Positions 8,437 through 16,774 of a DNA stretch of 64,000 nucleotides are shown piece by piece. Origin of the DNA: an uncultured Bacteroidia bacterium. GTDB taxonomy: Bacteria > Bacteroidota > Bacteroidia > Bacteroidales > ML635J-15. Location of the stretch: contig CADAXK010000002.1 of the NCBI GenBank assembly GCA_902791865.1, positions 186,001 through 250,000 on the forward strand. The letters are read 5' to 3'. The position numbers and the translations under genes are program-made. How positions within the stretch are numbered: position 1 is the stretch's first letter; each line of letters starts with the position of its first letter. The notes under the pieces are model-generated. The model was not told where the DNA came from. It was given only the letters and a program-made list of their open reading frames with translations, and ran no database searches.

Positions 8437-9549
8437 ATGATAATCGGATTCGACGCAAAACGGGCATTTGTAAACAAAGCGGGACTTGGCAATTATAGTC
8501 GCGATGTAATTCGTTCATTGCAAGACCTTTACCCCGAAAACAAGTATGTGCTTTTCAGCACTGAAAATCCTTACGGACTTGTTGAAGATAAATACTGCAA
8601 CAACTTGATAATGCCACCAGAAGGCTCATCAAAATTTGCACAGGCTCGTTGGCGTTCAATGCGACTTGGTGAACTTATCGAACAACAAGGAATCGATATT
8701 TTTCATGGACTGAGCAACGAATTGCCACGCGACATAAACAAGACAAAGGCAGTGAAAGTTGTCACAATCCACGACCTTATATTCTTGAAATTTCCACACC
8801 TATATAAATATTTCGACCGTAAGATCTACGACTACAAATTCCGTTATGCTTGCGAAAAATCAGACCGCATAATCGCAACTAGTAGCCAGACAAAGAAGGA
8901 CATAATGGAATATTATGGCATTAGCGACAAGAAAATCGATGTGCTGTATCAAACATGTAATCCTAAATATGCCCAAAAGGTTAGCGACGAAGAAAAGGAC
9001 AGAATCAGGAAGTCAAACAATCTGCCCGAACATTATCTGCTTTCAGTAGGCACTATCGAAAGGCGAAAAAACACGCATAGAATACTCGAAGCCGTTTACG
9101 AACACAACATCGACATCGACATTGTTATGGTTGGACGCAAGACAGAATACTTCGACGAAATTAAGGCATACGCCGACTCACACGGGCTTTCGTCGCGACT
9201 GCATGTTTACGAACGTCTTGGTAATGCCGATCTGCCTGCAATATACCAGATGGCCGACATTTTCATTTATCCCTCAATGTACGAAGGATTTGGCATCCCA
9301 ATACTAGAGGCATTTTTCTCCGGAACTCCGGTAATTACCAACAGCAACGGAAGTACAGGCGAAATAGCTGGAAATGCCGCCTTCACAATAAACGCGCCTC
9401 ACAAGGACAACCTTGCCGAAGCTATCAAGTATCTCCTCGACAACGAAAGCGAACGAAATAAACTTATAGCTCGTGGCTACGAAAGGAGCAAACGCTTCGA
9501 CAGGAAACTTATTACAGAAGAACTGATGACTTTTTACAATAAACTATGA
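8437..9549 (+). CDS. GT4-family glycosyltransferase
   Basis: 370-residue GT-B fold enzyme of family GT4 (glycosyltransferase group 1). The N-terminal half has the GLGNYSRDV loop typical of mannosyl/glucosyltransferases acting on nucleotide-sugar donors. The C-terminal half has SVGTIERRKN, VMVGRK and PSMYEGFGIPILEAF, which carries the E-x7-E donor-binding motif. No signal or transmembrane segment is seen, so it likely works at the cytoplasmic face on cell-envelope glycan. The acceptor cannot be inferred. It overlaps tsaC by 4 bases (ATGA) and follows dapD by 11 bases, so the three are likely one transcript. Confidence 0.92.
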   Translation: MIIGFDAKRAFVNKAGLGNYSRDVIRSLQDLYPENKYVLFSTENPYGLVEDKYCNNLIMPPEGSSKFAQARWRSMRLGELIEQQGIDIFHGLSNELPRDINKTKAVKVVTIHDLIFLKFPHLYKYFDRKIYDYKFRYACEKSDRIIATSSQTKKDIMEYYGISDKKIDVLYQTCNPKYAQKVSDEEKDRIRKSNNLPEHYLLSVGTIERRKNTHRILEAVYEHNIDIDIVMVGRKTEYFDEIKAYADSHGLSSRLHVYERLGNADLPAIYQMADIFIYPSMYEGFGIPILEAFFSGTPVITNSNGSTGEIAGNAAFTINAPHKDNLAEAIKYLLDNESERNKLIARGYERSKRFDRKLITEELMTFYNKL

Positions 9550-10106
9550 AAAACATTGTTGACGAAACTTGTAAAGTCTTGGAAAATGGAGGTACAATCC
9601 TCTATCCTACCGATACAATATGGGGAATAGGCTCAGACGCCTGCAACGAAAAAGCAATCGCTAGAATATACGACATCAAGCATCGCGACAAAGGCAAAAG
9701 CATGCTTATCCTTGTCGATTCGATGGAAATGATGAAAAAGTACACGGTGTCGATCCCCGAAATAGCAGAACAACTCATCGAAGCGGCCGACCGTCCGCTG
9801 ACTATAATATATCCTAAGGCCAAGAATCTACCAAAGAATCTTGTCGCAGAAGACGGTTCTATTGGAATTAGAATAGTGAACGACGATTTCTGCCGCGAAG
9901 TTATTGGTGTATTGGGCAGACCTATCGTTTCAACATCGGCAAACCTTTCGGGATGCAACCCACCACTCGGATTCTGCGACATTGCAAATGAAATCAAGTC
10001 CGAAGTCGACTACATTGTGCCTCTTCGCCAAGACGAACTGAGCAGAAACAGAAACTCCGACATTGTAAAGGTTGACGAATCTGGCAATATTCAGGTTATC
10101 AGATGA
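9546..10106 (+). CDS. tsaC: L-threonylcarbamoyladenylate synthase (TsaC/YrdC/Sua5 family)
   Basis: Makes threonylcarbamoyl-AMP from threonine, bicarbonate and ATP for the t6A modification of ANN-decoding tRNAs. The 186-residue protein is a single YrdC domain: YPTDTIWGIG near the N-terminus, KHRDKGKSML (the KR-x3-K-x-K-like nucleotide motif) near residue 55, and STSANLSG near residue 135. It lacks the C-terminal Sua5 domain, so it is the short TsaC form. YciO-type paralogues look similar. It overlaps the preceding gene by ATGA, and a MITE-like element follows its stop codon. Confidence 0.92.
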   Translation: MKNIVDETCKVLENGGTILYPTDTIWGIGSDACNEKAIARIYDIKHRDKGKSMLILVDSMEMMKKYTVSIPEIAEQLIEAADRPLTIIYPKAKNLPKNLVAEDGSIGIRIVNDDFCREVIGVLGRPIVSTSANLSGCNPPLGFCDIANEIKSEVDYIVPLRQDELSRNRNSDIVKVDESGNIQVIR

Positions 10107-10118
10107 TTTTTCTATGTC

Positions 10119-10307
10119 GTCATTCCGCAAAACAAAGCGAACAGGCATAGGTACGAGCCTTGTGAGCCTGTTTATGCGGAATCTCCAATCTACAATTCCA
10201 AGGAGATTGCTCACAGGCTTCGCGAGGTTGCAAGCAACGTTGCGGATAGCCGATTTCACAACGCTCCACGTTCCGTATCGCGTGTTCTCTCAGACTTCCG
10301 AAATGAC
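10119..10307 (+). mobile_element. MITE-like intergenic element, copy A
   Basis: Begins GTCATTCCGCAAAAC and ends CTTCCGAAATGAC (imperfect terminal inverted repeats). Interior blocks shared with the other copies are GAGTTC-like AGCCTG, AATCTCC...GGAGATT, GCTTCGCGAGGTTGCAAG, CAACGCTCC and CCGTATCGCGTGTTC. It has no plausible gene; reading frames across it are chance. It lies between tsaC and prmC. Confidence 0.75.
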
Positions 10308-10352
10308 TATAAACAAGTTTTCTGCGCCAAAAACAGCCATAAATCATAACGA

Positions 10353-11231
10353 ATGACGATTTCCAAATTCATACATACGCTTACCTCGCAACTTGAAAAA
10401 ATATACGAGACAAACGAAGCTCGTTCTATTGCCGAAATTTTTGTTTGCGATGAATTGAAACTATCCAGAACCCGGATGCTCCTTGATAAGGATGAGGAAG
10501 TTGATAAAATAATAATTGATAAGTTAACCGAAAAGTCTATTAGGCTAACAAATGGAGAACCAGTGCAATATGTTACTGGTATTGCTTCTTTCTATGGTCT
10601 CGAGTTCAAGGTCGACAGCAATGTGCTTATCCCCCGCCAGGAAACCGAAATGCTTGTGGAAATGGTCTGCAACAGCTCTCAGAGCGAAGCCGAATCTGGC
10701 CATACAATATCTATACTTGACATCGGATCCGGTAGCGGGTGCATCGCAGTCGGAATAAAGAAAAATATGCCCCAGGCAAATGTATTTTCCATCGACATAT
10801 CCGAAAAGGCACTGGAAATCGCCAAATACAACGCAAGGAATAACCAAGCAGATGTCTCCTTTGCAAAATACGACATTCTATCAAAGGAAAAATTCCCCTT
10901 TGATGAAAAGTTTGACATCATAGTCAGCAATCCTCCGTATGTCCGCAACAGCGAAATGACTCTGATGCACAAAAATGTCACCGACTTTGAACCATCATTG
11001 GCCCTATATGTCAACGACAGCGATCCTCTCCTATTCTATCGCAACATTCTGCAATTCATAGTCAGGCATCAGCCAAATCATAGAACAACAGTGTATTTCG
11101 AAATAAACGAATTTCTGGGAAAGGAAATGCTGGACTTGTGTTCCATGTATGGTTATAAAGCAATAATAATCAACGACTTGAATAACAAATCAAGATTCAT
11201 AAAGGCAATCGGTTCTCAACATGCCATGTAG
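10353..11231 (+). CDS. prmC: Peptide chain release factor N5-glutamine methyltransferase
   Basis: SAM-dependent methylation of the GGQ glutamine of RF1/RF2. 292 residues: an N-terminal helical release-factor-binding domain (about 1-90, with GEPVQYVTG and VLIPRQETE) and a Rossmann methyltransferase domain with LDIGSGSGCIAVG (motif I) and the substrate-clamping NPPY at 193-196. The length is normal. The start ATG lies 46 bases after MITE copy A. It probably once belonged to the dapD-tsaC transcript, as no -7 box is clear in front of it. Confidence 0.95.
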   Translation: MTISKFIHTLTSQLEKIYETNEARSIAEIFVCDELKLSRTRMLLDKDEEVDKIIIDKLTEKSIRLTNGEPVQYVTGIASFYGLEFKVDSNVLIPRQETEMLVEMVCNSSQSEAESGHTISILDIGSGSGCIAVGIKKNMPQANVFSIDISEKALEIAKYNARNNQADVSFAKYDILSKEKFPFDEKFDIIVSNPPYVRNSEMTLMHKNVTDFEPSLALYVNDSDPLLFYRNILQFIVRHQPNHRTTVYFEINEFLGKEMLDLCSMYGYKAIIINDLNNKSRFIKAIGSQHAM

Positions 11232-11532
11232 GATTATAAATAGGTAGAACACCTTTTCAAAAATTAACGGAAAAAATATTTTTTGCGAAGATTCTAGAAT
11301 TTCAAGATTTTTGCCATACACAAAATTTAGTACACAAAAACAATCTATTTATAATAAAATTACAATTGCTTTTCTGTAAATTTCTGCAAAATTCACTTTT
11401 TTTCATTATGACTATAAACAGGTGTTAAAAAGATGATTCCAGAATGCCATTTTTTAAGTTACAAAGGCAAAAAAATCCGCAACAAATTGACTACAAATCT
11501 GTTATTTGTGTTAAAAAGTCTGTTAATAGATT

Positions 11533-11550
11533 AATCATGTAAACATGATT
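11533..11550. promoter_or_regulatory. Candidate operator upstream of nrdD
   Basis: AATCATGT-AA-ACATGATT is a perfect inverted repeat just upstream of the -7-like box, a position suited to a dimeric regulator of anaerobic nucleotide reduction. It does not match the classical NrdR box. Confidence 0.4.
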
Positions 11551-11568
11551 TTAAAGGGACAAATGAAA

Positions 11569-11576
11569 TAATTTCG
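11569..11576 (+). promoter_or_regulatory. -7-like box (TAATTTCG) of nrdDG
   Basis: TAATTTCG differs from TAnnTTTG by one base. It lies 19 bases downstream of the palindrome and 81 bases before the ATG. Confidence 0.4.
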
Positions 11577-11656
11577 CAAAACCAAAAAGAAAGAACCAAT
11601 AGGAGATTTTTATTGGGAAAATTTATTTTAACAACAAAAAATTAAGTACAGGATTT

Positions 11657-13768
11657 ATGCTTTATAACGAAAACTTTATTGTAAAAAGAAACGGCAAAAG
11701 GGAATTGTTCTCCGTTGAAAAGATTAAGTCAGCCATTTCCAAGGCATTTCTGTCAGTTGGCAGTTTTGCTACCCAGGAAATCCTAACCAACATTCTAAGT
11801 CGCGTAAATATCTATGATGGTATAAGCGTTGAGGAAATTCAGAACCAGGTAGAGGTTGCTCTTATGGCAGAACGTTACTACAATGCTGCTAAGTCATATA
11901 TCCTGTATCGCCAGAAACATTTAGAAGACCGCGAAGTAAAGGGCAAACTCGACTTCCTTCTCGACTACTGCGAAGCTAAGAATGCTGCAACAGGAAGCAA
12001 GTTCGACGCTAACGCAAATGTTGAAAAGAAGAATATTGCTACTCTTATCGGCGAACTTCCAAAGCAGAACTTTATTCGTCTCAACAGAAAGATGCTTTGC
12101 GACAAGATCAAGGAAATGTACGGCAAGGAAACAGCCGACAAGTATCTTACCCTGCTCAACAAGCACTTTATCTACAAGAACGACGAGACTAGCATAGCAA
12201 ACTACTGCGCAAGTATTACAATGTATCCATGGCTTCTGAACGGCACTCAGATAATTGGCGGTAACTCTACAAAGCCGACTAATCTAAAGTCGTTCTGCGG
12301 TGGTTTCATCAACTTGGTATTCATTGTATCGAGTATGTTGAGCGGTGCATGTGCAACTCCTGAGTTCCTCATGTACATGAACTATTTCATTGGTCTCGAA
12401 TACGGACAAGACTACTATAAGCGTCCAGATGAAGTTGTCGACCTTTCGCTCAAGAAACGTACAATCGACAAAGTCATAACCGACTGCTTCGAACAAATAG
12501 TTTACTCAATCAACCAGCCAACTGGCGCACGTAATTTCCAGTCGGTATTCTGGAACATATCTTACTACGACAAGTTCTACTTCCAGAGCTTGTTTGGCGA
12601 CTTCCGCTTCCCTGACAATTCTCAACCCGATTGGGAATCTCTCAACTGGTTGCAGAAGAGATTCATGAAGTGGTTCAACAAGGAACGCACAAAGACCGTT
12701 CTTACCTTCCCAGTTGAAACTATGGCTCTCCTTTCCGAGGATGGCGATGTTCGCGACAAGGAATACGGCGATTTTACCGCAGAAATGTACTCCGAAGGAC
12801 ACTCGTTCTTCACCTACATCAGCGACAATGCAGACTCGCTCAGCAGCTGCTGCCGTCTCCGCAATGAAATTACCGACAACGAATTCAGCTATACTCTTGG
12901 CGCTGGTGGCGTATCAACAGGATCAAAGAGCGTACTTACAATCAACCTGAACCGTTGCATACAGTACGAAAAGAAGGAAAAGATGCCGTTCCTGAGCTTC
13001 ATCGAGGAAGTTGTTGACTTGATGCACAAGGTTCAGACCGCATACAACGAAAACCTCAAGTATTTGCTCAACAAGGGTATGCTTCCGCTATTTGATGCTG
13101 GATTCATAAACATAAGCAGACAATACCTCACAATAGGTGTAAACGGTCTCGTAGAATCGGCTGAATACCTTGGAATGGAAATCAGCGACAACGCACAGTA
13201 TCGCAACTATGTAAAGGATGTTCTCGGACTTATTGAGACCTACAACAAGAAATACCGCACAAAGGAACTTATGTTCAACTGCGAAATGATACCTGCCGAA
13301 AATGTCGGCGTTAAGCACGCTAAATGGGATAAGGAAGACGGATATTTCGTACCGCGCAATTGCTACAATAGCTATTTCTTCATTGTTGAAGACAAGGAAA
13401 TTAATACACTCGACAAGTTCCGTCTGCATGGCAAAGAATATATTGAGCATCTTACTGGTGGTTCGGCATTGCATGTCAATCTCGAAGAGCACCTTACCAA
13501 GGCACAGTACCGTCAGTTGCTTAAGGTAGCCGCTATCGAAGGTTGCAACTATTTCACATTCAACATTCCAAATACGGTTTGCAACAAGTGTGGTCACATC
13601 GACAAGCGCTACCTCAAGACTTGTCCTGAATGCGGAAGCTCCGACATCGACTATCTGACCAGAATCATCGGTTACATGAAGCGTGTCAGCAACTTCTCCG
13701 AAGCACGTCAGCAAGAAGCTAACAGAAGATATTACGACAACAAGTTAAAGGAATACGAAAATGCTTAA
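11657..13768 (+). CDS. nrdD: Anaerobic (class III) ribonucleoside-triphosphate reductase
   Basis: Reduces ribonucleotides to deoxyribonucleotides without oxygen by a glycyl radical. 703 residues: an N-terminal ATP-cone (about 3-90, FIVKRNGKRELFSVEKIKSA), the ten-stranded barrel core, a C-terminal zinc site Cys642-x2-Cys645 with Cys656-x2-Cys659, and the glycyl-radical loop RIIGYMKRVSNF with Gly672. The ATP-cone implies allosteric control by ATP/dATP. The 3' end overlaps nrdG by 8 bases, so translation is likely coupled. It supports a strictly or facultatively anaerobic host. Confidence 0.97.
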   Translation: MLYNENFIVKRNGKRELFSVEKIKSAISKAFLSVGSFATQEILTNILSRVNIYDGISVEEIQNQVEVALMAERYYNAAKSYILYRQKHLEDREVKGKLDFLLDYCEAKNAATGSKFDANANVEKKNIATLIGELPKQNFIRLNRKMLCDKIKEMYGKETADKYLTLLNKHFIYKNDETSIANYCASITMYPWLLNGTQIIGGNSTKPTNLKSFCGGFINLVFIVSSMLSGACATPEFLMYMNYFIGLEYGQDYYKRPDEVVDLSLKKRTIDKVITDCFEQIVYSINQPTGARNFQSVFWNISYYDKFYFQSLFGDFRFPDNSQPDWESLNWLQKRFMKWFNKERTKTVLTFPVETMALLSEDGDVRDKEYGDFTAEMYSEGHSFFTYISDNADSLSSCCRLRNEITDNEFSYTLGAGGVSTGSKSVLTINLNRCIQYEKKEKMPFLSFIEEVVDLMHKVQTAYNENLKYLLNKGMLPLFDAGFINISRQYLTIGVNGLVESAEYLGMEISDNAQYRNYVKDVLGLIETYNKKYRTKELMFNCEMIPAENVGVKHAKWDKEDGYFVPRNCYNSYFFIVEDKEINTLDKFRLHGKEYIEHLTGGSALHVNLEEHLTKAQYRQLLKVAAIEGCNYFTFNIPNTVCNKCGHIDKRYLKTCPECGSSDIDYLTRIIGYMKRVSNFSEARQQEANRRYYDNKLKEYENA

Positions 13769-14222
13769 GTACTACAACTACGACATTGTTTTTCAGGAAG
13801 TTCCTGATGAAGTGACTTTGGCTGTAAATATAAGCAACTGCCCCAACCATTGTCCTGGTTGCCATAGCCCGCACTTGTGCAAGGATATTGGCAATCAACT
13901 TGATGAAGAAACCATCTCAAACATGATTTCAAAGTACAACAAATGTATTACATGTTTCTGCTTTATGGGTGGCGATGCCAATCAGGAGGAAGTTATTAAG
14001 ATGGCAGAATATGTCCACAAGACTTTCGACAAGAAGGTTGCATGGTATTCTGGCAAACAGAATTTTCCCAAGGACATTACTCCGTTCCAATATCTGAAAC
14101 TTGGTCCATACAATCCAAAATATGGCGGATTGGACAAGAAGACCACCAACCAGAGAATGTACAAGATTAATAACAAAAAGCCAGTTGATATTACTAATAG
14201 ATTCTGGAATAAAGTGATATAA
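13761..14222 (+). CDS. nrdG: Anaerobic ribonucleotide reductase-activating protein
   Basis: Radical-SAM activase that places the glycyl radical on NrdD. 153 residues with the [4Fe-4S] motif C27-x3-C31-x2-C34 (NCPNHCPGCHSPHL), preceded by VNISNC, followed by CFMGGDANQEEV (the SAM-binding GGD region) and GPY near the C-terminus. The length is standard for NrdG. It overlaps nrdD by 8 bases and is followed at once by a strong terminator, so nrdDG form a closed unit. Confidence 0.96.
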   Translation: MLKYYNYDIVFQEVPDEVTLAVNISNCPNHCPGCHSPHLCKDIGNQLDEETISNMISKYNKCITCFCFMGGDANQEEVIKMAEYVHKTFDKKVAWYSGKQNFPKDITPFQYLKLGPYNPKYGGLDKKTTNQRMYKINNKKPVDITNRFWNKVI

Positions 14223-14227
14223 AAATC

Positions 14228-14255
14228 AAGACCGCCAATGAGCGGTCTTTTTTTT
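14228..14255 (+). terminator. Terminator of nrdDG
   Basis: AAGACCGC-CAATGA-GCGGTCTT followed by eight Ts, 6 bases after the nrdG stop. Confidence 0.92.
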
Positions 14256-14291
14256 GCAAAAAGTCAGTCGTTCCGAATTGCCAATCGCAAA

Positions 14292-14324
14292 CAAAAAAAA
14301 AAGCGGAAGAGTCTCCTCTCCCGC
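14292..14324 (-). terminator. Terminator of iorAB
   Basis: On the reverse strand GCGGGAGAG and CTCTTCCGC pair around GAGA, followed by an uninterrupted T run. It is convergent to the nrdDG terminator. Confidence 0.9.
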
Positions 14325-14344
14325 TCTCTATAAAGATTTTTCTA

Positions 14345-14917
14345 CTAGTTGTTCTTTGCAAATTCGTAACCAGCCTTTATAGCAGCAAGGTTCGAATTTA
14401 CAACAGCTTCGCCCTTGCGACCGAAAATGCGCTGGATAGATGCTTCGAGTTCTGCAAGTTCCAATCCGAGGAATGGAATTGTTGCACCAAGAAGAACCAT
14501 GTTGGAACGAGCGTTAACCTTCTTTGCAATTTCGTTTGCATTGAAAGCAACATTCGTCTTTACCTTCTTTACTTCTGCCATAACCTTGTCCATATCAGGA
14601 TAATTCTTGATATTAACGAAAGGTTCCGAGTTTGTGATTACACAACCATCAGCAGCAAGGAATGGCAAATAACGCAACGATTCCATTGGTTCGCTCGACA
14701 AAATGATGTCAGCCTGACCTTCGGGAATAACATCAGCATAAATCGGCTTGTCGGAAATACGCAAGTGCGAGAAAACCGAACCGCCACGCTGCGACATTCC
14801 GTGGATTTCAGACTGTTTCAAGTACAAATTTCTGTTGAGTGCTGCATCAGAGATGATTTTGGCTACCGATACTATACCGTCGCCACCTACGCCGCACAAT
14901 ATGATGTCTTTTTTCAT
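14345..14917 (-). CDS. iorB: Indolepyruvate:ferredoxin oxidoreductase, beta subunit
   Basis: Gamma-type POR domain subunit of 190 residues. CGVGGDGIVSVAKI at the N-terminus, SEIHGMSQRGGSVFSHLR and NMVLLGA are typical of IorB. With IorA it oxidatively decarboxylates aryl pyruvates (from Trp, Tyr and Phe) to acyl-CoA, passing electrons to ferredoxin, or runs in reverse for aromatic amino-acid synthesis. It starts 25 bases after the iorA stop in the same operon, and the terminator lies about 20 bases beyond its stop. Confidence 0.95.
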   Translation of the reverse strand: MKKDIILCGVGGDGIVSVAKIISDAALNRNLYLKQSEIHGMSQRGGSVFSHLRISDKPIYADVIPEGQADIILSSEPMESLRYLPFLAADGCVITNSEPFVNIKNYPDMDKVMAEVKKVKTNVAFNANEIAKKVNARSNMVLLGATIPFLGLELAELEASIQRIFGRKGEAVVNSNLAAIKAGYEFAKNN

Positions 14918-14942
14918 GTTTATTTCTCCTATTATTAAAAGG

Positions 14943-16526
14943 TTATTTCTTTTCGCCTATGTGCTTCTTGAGTTCTACGATACAAGTTCTGCGCGGAATG
15001 ATTACCGATACGCCGTTGTAATTGATTTCCTCTTCGAGAATCTTTACAAACTCATCGTGGTTCTTTGGCAGCGGAACAATCTCGCGGATATGTTCAGGCT
15101 CAACGCCGAGACCTATACATATCTGTGCGATCTTGCAGTGTGCCGACGAAGGCTGACCACCAGTCATAGCGGTGATGTCGTTGTCGAGAATCATGATGAC
15201 AACGTTTGCCTTTTCGTTTACACAGTCCAAAAGACCAGTCATACCGCTGTGACCGAAAGTACCGTCACCTATTACAGCAACTGATGGGAAGATACCTGCC
15301 TCAGCAGCACCCTTTGCCATTGTGATTGATGCACCCATGCAAACGGTAGTGTCGATAGCCTTCATGTTGAAGCCCAAAGTGTAGCAACCAATATCGCCAA
15401 ATACCTTACCATGATATTTTGCCATAACATCGTTCAATGCTGTGTAGCTGTCAACATGAGGACAACCCTGGCACAATGCTGGCGGACGGTTTGTTACCAA
15501 TTCTGGAACAGGCATTCCCTTTGCAGGAGCGAGCTTCAATGCAGCAGCAATCTTTTCAGCGTTCATTTCGCCATCGCGGCGGATGGTTTCATCCAAACGA
15601 CCCATAACCTTCTTGCCCTTTGCAAGGAATCCCTTTATATGCTCCTCGATGAACGGCTGACCGTCTTCAAGAACAAGGAGTTCTTCGCACTCATCATACA
15701 ACTTGCTGAGCATATTGTATGGCAACGGATATTGTGTGATCTTTACAACCGGATACGGGCAATGTCCGTCCTTGAAGTTTTCCATCAAGTAGTTGTATGC
15801 GATACCACTGGTGATAATACCGAGTTTCTTGTTTTCACCATCGAAATACTTGTTGTATCCCGATTCTTCAGATGACTTTGTGAACAAAGGCTGCTTGTCG
15901 ATAAGGTTTCTGTACAAGCGCTTTGCATTTGCCGGCAACAAAACGAACGAACTAGCATCAGCTGGTTCTGTCAATGGGTTTTGTGGCAACGGATTGCGGC
16001 GCTCAACACCTGCACGGCTGTGAGCCAAACGGGTAGGAATTCTGTAGAGAACAGGAGTTCCAAGCTTTTCCGAAAGTTCGTAACCGAAGAAAACCATATC
16101 GTAAGCTTCCTGCTGGTTCGATGGTTCGAGCATTGGAATCATAGCCCAGTGACCGTAGAAACGGCTGTCCTGCTCGTCCTGGGACGAGTACATGCTAGGA
16201 TCATCAGCAACAACTACGAGCACGCCCTTAGTACCAATGATTGCTGCGTTCATGAACGGGTCTCCGCATACATTGAGACCGACATGCTTCATACAAGTCA
16301 TCGCACGCTTGCCAGCGTATGCTACGCCGATAGATGCTTCGAGAGCAGTCTTTTCGTTTGCACACCAGTTGGCGATAACACCTTTTTCCTTTGCTTCCTT
16401 CGATTTGATTACATATTCGGTAATCTGAGTGGACGGAGTTCCGGGATAGCTGTTGATTGCGCTTCCGCCAGCATCTATGAATGCCTGAGCTATCGCTTCA
16501 TCTCCCAACAATAATAATTTCTGCAT
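14943..16526 (-). CDS. iorA: Indolepyruvate:ferredoxin oxidoreductase, alpha subunit (no C-terminal ferredoxin domain)
   Basis: 527 residues. The N-terminal pyrimidine-binding domain has LGDEAIAQAFIDAGGSAINSYPGTPSTQI and EKTALEASIGVAYAG. The thiamine-diphosphate domain has QGCPHVDSY, GDIGCYTLGF and the TPP motif GDGTFGHSGMTG...LDNDITAMTGGQ. The protein ends soon after IIPRRTCIVELKKH. Many archaeal and bacterial IorA proteins continue with about 60-80 residues carrying two [4Fe-4S] clusters; here they are missing, so electrons must leave another way. It is co-transcribed with iorB and preceded by a TATCTTCG box at 16571-16564. Confidence 0.94.
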   Translation of the reverse strand: MQKLLLLGDEAIAQAFIDAGGSAINSYPGTPSTQITEYVIKSKEAKEKGVIANWCANEKTALEASIGVAYAGKRAMTCMKHVGLNVCGDPFMNAAIIGTKGVLVVVADDPSMYSSQDEQDSRFYGHWAMIPMLEPSNQQEAYDMVFFGYELSEKLGTPVLYRIPTRLAHSRAGVERRNPLPQNPLTEPADASSFVLLPANAKRLYRNLIDKQPLFTKSSEESGYNKYFDGENKKLGIITSGIAYNYLMENFKDGHCPYPVVKITQYPLPYNMLSKLYDECEELLVLEDGQPFIEEHIKGFLAKGKKVMGRLDETIRRDGEMNAEKIAAALKLAPAKGMPVPELVTNRPPALCQGCPHVDSYTALNDVMAKYHGKVFGDIGCYTLGFNMKAIDTTVCMGASITMAKGAAEAGIFPSVAVIGDGTFGHSGMTGLLDCVNEKANVVIMILDNDITAMTGGQPSSAHCKIAQICIGLGVEPEHIREIVPLPKNHDEFVKILEEEINYNGVSVIIPRRTCIVELKKHIGEKK

Positions 16527-16563
16527 ATTTCTATTCTTTTATTTTTTACATTTAATTAGTCCA

Positions 16564-16571
16564 CGAAGATA
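16564..16571 (-). promoter_or_regulatory. -7-like box (TATCTTCG) of iorAB
   Basis: TATCTTCG preceded by TTTG on the reverse strand, about 40 bases before the iorA ATG. The same variant lies before the GNAT gene at 46798. Confidence 0.45.
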
Positions 16572-16774
16572 CAAATTTTCCGACACTTACAAAAATGTTT
16601 CAAAGCATATTTTGAATGGAGTTATTCACGATAACATTTTTTTACAAGTAGCTTTAAATCAAAAACATAATCGTTAACAAATATTTCTTTGTTAAAAAAG
16701 CATTAGCATATCCTTGGTGGTAGCAACCACATTATTAACAATGCTTGACAGAATATGCAACAAACAATGGAGTT

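Larger units (their letters stand above)
11232..11656 (+). other. Long 5' region of nrdD
   Basis: 425 bases of AT-rich sequence without a gene. It contains an 8-bp-armed palindrome at 11533-11550 and a TAATTTCG box at 11569-11576. A short complementary pair (CCAATA...TATTGG) lies near 11598-11618, within the presumed leader. I see no known riboswitch. Confidence 0.55.

Noticed and set aside
10072..10356. Forward and reverse small proteins over the element at 10119-10307
   Set aside because: The same chance frames arise in other copies of the repeat. They lack conserved start signals and protein-like composition.
11232..11656. Riboswitch upstream of nrdD
   Set aside because: I could not recognise a cobalamin or other known aptamer core; only the palindrome and a weak stem are visible.
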